A stretch of DNA of 12,129 nucleotides from the NCBI GenBank assembly GCA_016213595.1, contig JACRAA010000193.1:1-12129 (forward strand), read 5' to 3'. Both the position numbers and the translations under genes were made by a program. Shown in pieces: positions 7,377 to 12,129 of the stretch. The DNA comes from Actinomycetota bacterium. GTDB taxonomy: Bacteria > Actinomycetota > Actinomycetes > Propionibacteriales > Propionibacteriaceae. How positions within the stretch are numbered: the first letter of the stretch is position 1; each line of letters starts with the position of its first letter. The notes below the pieces were generated by a model, which ran no database searches, was not told the DNA's origin, and saw only the letters and a list, made by a program, of their open reading frames with translations.

Positions 7377-7402
7377 TTCCACACGGACGCCGATCGACGC
7401 CT

Positions 7403-10400
7403 CTAGCGGTGCGACCTGGGCGCCGGAAGCTTCGGGGGCGCCGAGGCCGGCTGGAGGTCCAGGAGCCTGAGGGCCTCCTCGATCGCCAGGTCCAGCTGCG
7501 GGTCCCGAGCGTCCTCGTCGGCCCAGTCCCCCGGGCTCATCATGTACTCGATGTCCGGGTCGATGCCGTGGTTCTCCACGTCCCAGCCGTGCTCGTCGAA
7601 GTGGAACGAGTAGCGGGGCTGGGTGACACTCGTACCGTCGACGAGGTCGAACCTGCCGTCGATCCCGATGACACCGCCCCACGAGCGCTGCCCGACGACC
7701 GGACCCAGCTTCAGCTCCTGCGCTGCGGCGCAGACGATGTCGCCGTCGGAGCCCGCGAACTGGTTCGTCACGAAGACCACCGGTCCGCGCCGGCCCGCCG
7801 AGGGGTACGGCTCGGGCGCGCCGTGGCGGACGAGGTCCCAGCCGATGATGCGACGGCTGAGGCGCTCGATGACCAGCTGCGACGTGTGCCCGCCGCCGTT
7901 GTAGCGCATGTCGGCGACCAGCCCCTCGTGGGACATGGCGAGGTCCAGACCGCGGTGGAACTGCGCCCAGCCCTGGGCCATCATGTCCGGCACGTGGAGG
8001 TAGCCGAGACGGCCGCCGGACGCGCGCTGGACGTACGCGATCCTGCTGGCGACCCAGGCCTGGTACCGCAGCGGTGTCTCGTTGGCCACCGGCACCACGG
8101 CCACGCGTCGCGTGGTCCCTGCGCGCCGCAGGCTCACTTCGACAACGGTGCCAGCGGCACCCATCAGCAGCGGACCGACGCCGCGGCGACCCACGGGCTG
8201 TCCGTCGATCGCGACGATGACGTCGCCCGGCTGCGCGTCGACGCCGGCAGCGCGCAGAGGCGACCTCGCGTCAGGGTCCGACGACTCGCCCGGCAGGACC
8301 CGTACGATCCGCATGCCGTCGTCGGCCGGCTCGAGGTCGACGCCGAGCAGGCCCTGAGCCGCCTTGCCCCTGTCGGGCTGCGGCTGGACATACGCGTGGG
8401 ACGTGTTGAGCTCGCCCACCGTCTCCCACAGGATGTCGACGAGCTCGTCGAGGGTGCGCACCCTCTCGACGCTGGGACGGTGGCGGTCGAGGACCTTGCC
8501 CCAGTCCGTACCGTCCATGTCCTCGCGCCAGTAGAAGTCGCGCATGAGGCGGCCGTTCTCGTCGAACATCTGGCGCCACATGGGCCGCGGGTCGACGGTG
8601 CGACGGAGACGTCCCAGGTCGACGCCGACCCTCGCGGGGTCGTCGTCCTCGACCTTCGACGTCGACGGCACGACCACGAGGTCGTCCTTGAGCCGCAGGA
8701 CGACCCGCTCCCCGTCGCCCGAGACCTCGAAGGCATCGCAGGGGCCGAGCACGGTGACGGACCGGGTGTCGAAGGCGTACCGCTCGAGCACGTCCGGCTC
8801 CGGCTCCTTGCTGACCCCGGCCCGGCCTGCGCCGAGCTCGCCCGACGGCGCGACGACACGGCGCCACAGCACGCCGTCCTTCGCAGCCCGCAGGTCCCTG
8901 TAGTCACCGGAGGGCACGGGGAACGGGACGAGCCGCTCCTCGAAGCCCTCGGCGTCCAGCTCGACCGAGACGACCTGCTTGGGGGCGTCGTCCTTCTTCC
9001 CGTCCGTCGCCGTCGCCTCCGACTGCACCTTGCTGATCGGCCAGCCGTCGGCCGCCGCGCCGAACGGGGCCGGTGCGGTCGCCGACAGCGGTACGAGGTA
9101 GGGCCGTACGGTCTCCGTGAACGACAGGTCGAAACCGTGCTCGTCGTAGCGGGGGTCGAACGTACGGGCGCTCAGGAACACGAGGTGCTGCCCGTCGAGC
9201 GTGAACGCGGGGCTGGTGTCGTGGAACCTGCCCGAGGTGAGGGCCTCGACGCGGCTCCGCCGGGCCCGGAGGTCGGCGTAGTACAGACGGGTCGTCATCC
9301 CGGTCCCCGTGGGGGCGGCCCACGCCAGGTACCGGCCGTCGGGCGAGAAGGCCAGCCCTGTGGCCTCCCCCTCGGGGGACGTCCCGAGCTCGGTGACGCG
9401 GCCGTCGGACAGCCGGATGGTCGCGATCCGCCCATCTCCGGTGACGACGGCCAGCGCCGTCGCGTCCGGGGATGCGGCGAGCGACAGGACCCGACCGAGC
9501 TTCCCCCGCGCGATCCGTCGCGCGTCGCCCGTCGCGTCCACGCTGCGGATCTCGATGGCGTCCTCGCCGAAGTGGTCGGTCACGTAGGCCACCTGGCCCG
9601 TGGCGCCGATGTGGCGCGGCAGCCGCGCCCGCACGCCCGGAGCAGCCGAGAGCGCACGGGCAGGTCCCGCCCGGTGCGTCAGCGCGTACACCGCACCGTG
9701 CCACTCGAGCACCGACAGGTCGCCGCCCTTGTCGGGCTGTGCCGTGAGCAGGCGCGTGGTGGGCGCGATGGTCAGCGGCCGTACGGGAGCGGCGAGCTGG
9801 ACGGGAACCTGTCGCGGCTCCGCGCTGAGCGACTCCAGCCCGTACAGGCGACCCCGCGCGTGGTACACGATGCGGGAGCCGTCGCTCGTGGGGTTGCGGA
9901 CGTAGCCGGTGGTGGTGTCGTGGTGCGTGTGCTGGGTGAGGTCGCCTCCCGTGGCGTCGACCGACCACAGCTGTGCCTGCTCGTCGGTCTTCGCGGGGAA
10001 CGTGGCCCCCAGGTCCGAGGTGAAGACGAGCCTGTCGGCGACCCAGGCGGGCGAGTAGATGCCGGCCGTCTCGCCGGGCAGCAGACGCGTCCAGTCGTCC
10101 TTCTCGGAGCAGAGCCACAGCTGAGGAGCGGTGCCGCCGCGGTAGCGCTTCCACATCGCGAGGTCACGCCAGTACGGCGTCGTCACCGCCACCTGGCCGT
10201 TGTCACGGATCGCTGCAGACATCGCCGGCCCGTACGGCAGCGGAGTCGCCACACCGTCCAGGTCCAGCGCGTGCAGCCACATCCGCACGCGGTAGGGCTG
10301 GCGCTGCGTCGAGGCCACGAGGACTGTGGCGTCGTCGACCCACCCGTCCACGTACGTGTGCTGCACTCCCCAGTACGTGAGCTGCGTCACCTCTCCGGTC

Positions 10401-10621
10401 CCGAGGTCGAGCACGAACACCTCGGGCGAGGTGCCGACCGTTCGCGTGTAGGCGATCCGGGAGCCGTCTGGCGAGAACCGCGGGTGCCGTACGGGCGAGC
10501 GCTCGCTGGTGAGGCGGGACGCGCGGCCACCCGAGGTGGGCACGAGCCACAGGTCGTCGTCGGCGACGAACACGATGTCGTCGCCGCTGATGTGGGGGTA
10601 GCGGAGGTAGCTCTCGGTCAC
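7403..10621 (-). CDS. tri: Tricorn protease (S41 family), complete
   Basis: Large cytosolic serine protease that trims peptides released by the proteasome or other ATP-dependent proteases. The 1072 residues match Thermoplasma tricorn (about 1071). In family order: an N-terminal six-bladed beta-propeller (about 1-290) with recurring FSPDGSR/LTxxx blade motifs, a seven-bladed propeller (about 300-660), then C1, a PDZ domain (about 755-850) and the C2 catalytic domain. The catalytic residues are visible: NTSHAY with S741 and H742 (S745/H746 in Thermoplasma), RYNGGG (906-911) for the oxyanion region, AGSDGD with nucleophile S958 followed by D959, and VENHGIDPDIE with E1016 (E1023). The start is GTG at 10621, where the propeller sequence begins. 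It lacks a good Shine-Dalgarno but has a -10 six bases upstream, suggesting a leaderless mRNA. No signal peptide. The opposite strand carries a very long open frame that I judge non-coding. Confidence 0.96.
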   Translation of the reverse strand: MTESYLRYPHISGDDIVFVADDDLWLVPTSGGRASRLTSERSPVRHPRFSPDGSRIAYTRTVGTSPEVFVLDLGTGEVTQLTYWGVQHTYVDGWVDDATVLVASTQRQPYRVRMWLHALDLDGVATPLPYGPAMSAAIRDNGQVAVTTPYWRDLAMWKRYRGGTAPQLWLCSEKDDWTRLLPGETAGIYSPAWVADRLVFTSDLGATFPAKTDEQAQLWSVDATGGDLTQHTHHDTTTGYVRNPTSDGSRIVYHARGRLYGLESLSAEPRQVPVQLAAPVRPLTIAPTTRLLTAQPDKGGDLSVLEWHGAVYALTHRAGPARALSAAPGVRARLPRHIGATGQVAYVTDHFGEDAIEIRSVDATGDARRIARGKLGRVLSLAASPDATALAVVTGDGRIATIRLSDGRVTELGTSPEGEATGLAFSPDGRYLAWAAPTGTGMTTRLYYADLRARRSRVEALTSGRFHDTSPAFTLDGQHLVFLSARTFDPRYDEHGFDLSFTETVRPYLVPLSATAPAPFGAAADGWPISKVQSEATATDGKKDDAPKQVVSVELDAEGFEERLVPFPVPSGDYRDLRAAKDGVLWRRVVAPSGELGAGRAGVSKEPEPDVLERYAFDTRSVTVLGPCDAFEVSGDGERVVLRLKDDLVVVPSTSKVEDDDPARVGVDLGRLRRTVDPRPMWRQMFDENGRLMRDFYWREDMDGTDWGKVLDRHRPSVERVRTLDELVDILWETVGELNTSHAYVQPQPDRGKAAQGLLGVDLEPADDGMRIVRVLPGESSDPDARSPLRAAGVDAQPGDVIVAIDGQPVGRRGVGPLLMGAAGTVVEVSLRRAGTTRRVAVVPVANETPLRYQAWVASRIAYVQRASGGRLGYLHVPDMMAQGWAQFHRGLDLAMSHEGLVADMRYNGGGHTSQLVIERLSRRIIGWDLVRHGAPEPYPSAGRRGPVVFVTNQFAGSDGDIVCAAAQELKLGPVVGQRSWGGVIGIDGRFDLVDGTSVTQPRYSFHFDEHGWDVENHGIDPDIEYMMSPGDWADEDARDPQLDLAIEEALRLLDLQPASAPPKLPAPRSHR

Positions 10622-10627
10622 CGAGTC

Positions 10628-10633
10628 AACCTA
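10628..10633 (-). promoter_or_regulatory. -10 element for tricorn, probably leaderless
   Basis: On the minus strand TAGGTT (10633 to 10628) matches the actinobacterial -10 pattern TANNNT. Six bases (GACTCG) separate it from the GTG start, so transcription would begin at or next to the G of that codon. This is the layout of leaderless genes, common in actinobacteria, and it explains the missing ribosome-binding site. No convincing -35 is seen. The rest of the 70-base gap to the upstream hydrolase gene holds only short imperfect hairpins and no clear terminator. Confidence 0.55.
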
Positions 10634-10691
10634 GCAACCGGCAGTGCCACCTCGCAGGGACGGCGAGACGCCTTCGCTGCCCCCGGCGGGC

Positions 10692-12129
10692 TCACCCCCT
10701 CGGCTCGGCGTTCACCTGGTCGAGCAGCAGCCGGAACTGGGCCTCGGGCTGGCCGGCGAACCCCGCGACGGTCGACAGGGGGACGTCCATCATCATCCTG
10801 ACCATGTCCGGGTCGTCCATCGGCATGCCCCCGAAGCTCTCGGCCAGGTGGCCCATGACGGCCGCGAACGCCGGTACGGCCAGAGCCTCACCCATCGTGC
10901 TCGAGAGCGTCAGCGGGCGCACCGGCTCGTTGCCCGCCACGTCGACCGCTGCCGACAGCCTGAGGTCTCGGCTGGAGCTGCCGAGAGCGACCGTGTACGT
11001 CCCGCTCTCGACGACCCACTGGTCGTCGATGACGCTCCAGTACGCGAGCTGCTCGAGCGGGATCTCGATCGTGACCTCCTGGGAGGTGCCCGACTCGAGC
11101 GTCACGTCGGTGAACCCCTTGAGCTCCCGCGGCACGCGGACCACTCGTGAGGTGCCGATCGACACGTAGGCCTGGACCACCTCACGACCGGCGCGTGAGC
11201 CGGTGTTCGTCACGGTCAGGACCGCCTTGACGGCGTTCCCATCGCTCGTGACGGACAGGTCCGAGTAGCCGAACGACGTGTACGACAGTCCGTGGCCGAA
11301 CGGGTAGGCGACCTCGAGCGCCGACGCGTCGTAGCCGCGGTAGCCCACGAAGAGGCCTTCGCCGTACCGGACGCCGGTCTCGTCACCGGGGAAGCTCAGG
11401 TGTGAGGGCACGTCCTCGAGCCGCAGGGGGATCGTCTCTGTGAGCTTGCCCGACGGGTTCACCTGCCCGTACAGCACGTCCGCGAGTGCGGGCCCGCCGG
11501 CCTGTCCGAGCAGCCACCCCTCCACGACGGCGCGGACCCGGTCCCGGAAGGGCACGAGCACCGACGACCCGTTGGACAGCACGACGACGACGTTGGGGTT
11601 CACGGCGAGGATGTCGTCGAGCAGCGTCAGCTGCTCGACAGGCAGGTCGGCGGTGGTGCGGTCGTACCCCTCCGACTCGTGGTTCTCCCCCAGCCCGAGG
11701 AAGACGAGGACGACGCCGGCATCCGCAGCGATCGCGACCGCTTCGTCATGGGCGCCGTCGGCGACAGGGTTCTTCGCGTCCGTGGTGAAGCCCGACGCGA
11801 AGGGCACCTCGTGGCCGACGAGGGCTGTGATGCGGTCGAGAGCGTTGTCGAGCCGGGTCGGCTGGACACGCGAGGATCCCGCCCCCTGGTAGCGCGGCGT
11901 CCGAGCGAACTCACCGACCACGGCCACCTTGATGTCCGGGGACAGCGGAAGCACACCGTCGTTGGCGAGCAGCACGATGCACTGCTCCGCGACACGTCGG
12001 GCGAGCTCGTGGTGGCCTTCGGAGTCGAAGACCCCGTCGGCGTCCGCCACGCTGGCGGCCGCACGCCGGAAGACCTGTTCGAGCTTCCCGTACGCCCTGT
12101 CGACGACGCTCTCCTCGAGCTCGCCGGCC
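10692..12129 (-). CDS. Glycoside hydrolase family 3, beta-glucosidase-like (N-terminus outside window)
   Basis: Exo-acting glycosidase, probably removing beta-linked glucose or a related sugar from oligosaccharides. 478 residues are visible, open to the window edge. The N-terminal TIM barrel with the nucleophile Asp is missing. Visible numbering starts at base 12128. RRVAEQCIVLLANDGVLPL opens the second (alpha/beta sandwich) domain. ENHESEGYDR carries the likely general acid/base E153, as in the SEGYDR segment of related beta-glucosidases. GKLTETIP and PFGHGLSYTSF (276-286) mark its end. A fibronectin III-like domain (about 312-385) has the typical EVVQAYVS and PRELKGF motifs. The last 80 or so residues are an extension with a methionine-rich stretch. 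Xylosidase or arabinosidase activity cannot be excluded without the barrel. Cell location is unknown because the N-terminus is missing. It may or may not be transcribed into the tricorn gene. Confidence 0.93.
   Translation of the reverse strand, partial: AGELEESVVDRAYGKLEQVFRRAAASVADADGVFDSEGHHELARRVAEQCIVLLANDGVLPLSPDIKVAVVGEFARTPRYQGAGSSRVQPTRLDNALDRITALVGHEVPFASGFTTDAKNPVADGAHDEAVAIAADAGVVLVFLGLGENHESEGYDRTTADLPVEQLTLLDDILAVNPNVVVVLSNGSSVLVPFRDRVRAVVEGWLLGQAGGPALADVLYGQVNPSGKLTETIPLRLEDVPSHLSFPGDETGVRYGEGLFVGYRGYDASALEVAYPFGHGLSYTSFGYSDLSVTSDGNAVKAVLTVTNTGSRAGREVVQAYVSIGTSRVVRVPRELKGFTDVTLESGTSQEVTIEIPLEQLAYWSVIDDQWVVESGTYTVALGSSSRDLRLSAAVDVAGNEPVRPLTLSSTMGEALAVPAFAAVMGHLAESFGGMPMDDPDMVRMMMDVPLSTVAGFAGQPEAQFRLLLDQVNAEPRG

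Larger units (their letters stand above)
420..10494. repeat. Dispersed octamer palindrome CCGTACGG, seven copies
   Basis: Exact copies lie at 420-427, 3323-3330, 7345-7352, 9104-9111, 9779-9786, 10230-10237 and 10487-10494. Seven-of-eight copies lie at 487-494, 6515-6522, 8300-8307 and 12088-12095. The span given here is the outer limit of the exact copies, not one continuous element. Copies occur in valS, glpA and tricorn in three different codon phases, and one sits in the intergenic terminator, so no single dipeptide explains them. Confidence 0.6.

Noticed and set aside
7049..10801. A 1250-codon open frame on the + strand, antisense to the whole tricorn gene
   Set aside because: It begins out of frame inside the oxidoreductase, has Arg/Ala/Val/His-rich low-complexity sequence with no recognisable domain, and lies opposite a gene with a full catalytic set. 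Stop codons are rare in such antisense frames of high-GC genes. Its length is notable but not evidence of coding.

Overview
The window is high-GC DNA (strong G/C bias at third codon positions) from what looks like a facultatively anaerobic actinobacterium. Four observations point there: the codon use, a ValS of the archaeal-like (type 2) subfamily, a tricorn protease, and an anaerobic glycerol-3-phosphate dehydrogenase operon. I cannot name a genus. There is no mobile element, tRNA, rRNA or CRISPR array. No gene-free stretch exceeds 300 bases; the longest is the 173-base gap between valS and glpA.

Left part, + strand: the 3' four-fifths of valS (1-2019) runs off the left edge. After the 173-base gap comes a tight cluster, glpA-glpB-glpC (2193-6270). 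Its stop and start codons overlap by one base at both internal junctions. A Gfo/Idh/MocA-family oxidoreductase follows 18 bases later with its own strong ribosome-binding site (6289-7326). GlpA is the catalytic FAD subunit, GlpB a second flavoprotein subunit and GlpC the iron-sulfur, membrane-associated subunit. Together they should oxidise sn-glycerol-3-phosphate to dihydroxyacetone phosphate and pass electrons to (mena)quinone under anaerobic conditions. The substrate of the fourth gene is unknown.

The glpA upstream region is unusually structured. It holds a 14-bp-arm inverted repeat (2045-2077) and a nested set of complementary segments (2134-2191) whose outer 10-bp stem would completely bury the glpA ribosome-binding site.

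Right part, - strand: a complete tricorn protease (10621-7403) with all catalytic residues and an apparently leaderless promoter, preceded by the C-terminal 478 residues of a family-3 glycoside hydrolase that runs off the right edge. The + and - strand units converge at a hairpin-rich intergenic stretch (7327-7402).

The most interesting non-genic signal is the 8-bp palindrome CCGTACGG. I count seven exact copies, in three codon phases and once between genes, against roughly 0.5 expected by chance. It resembles a highly iterated palindrome such as cyanobacterial HIP1. The glpA leader is the other candidate for something undescribed.
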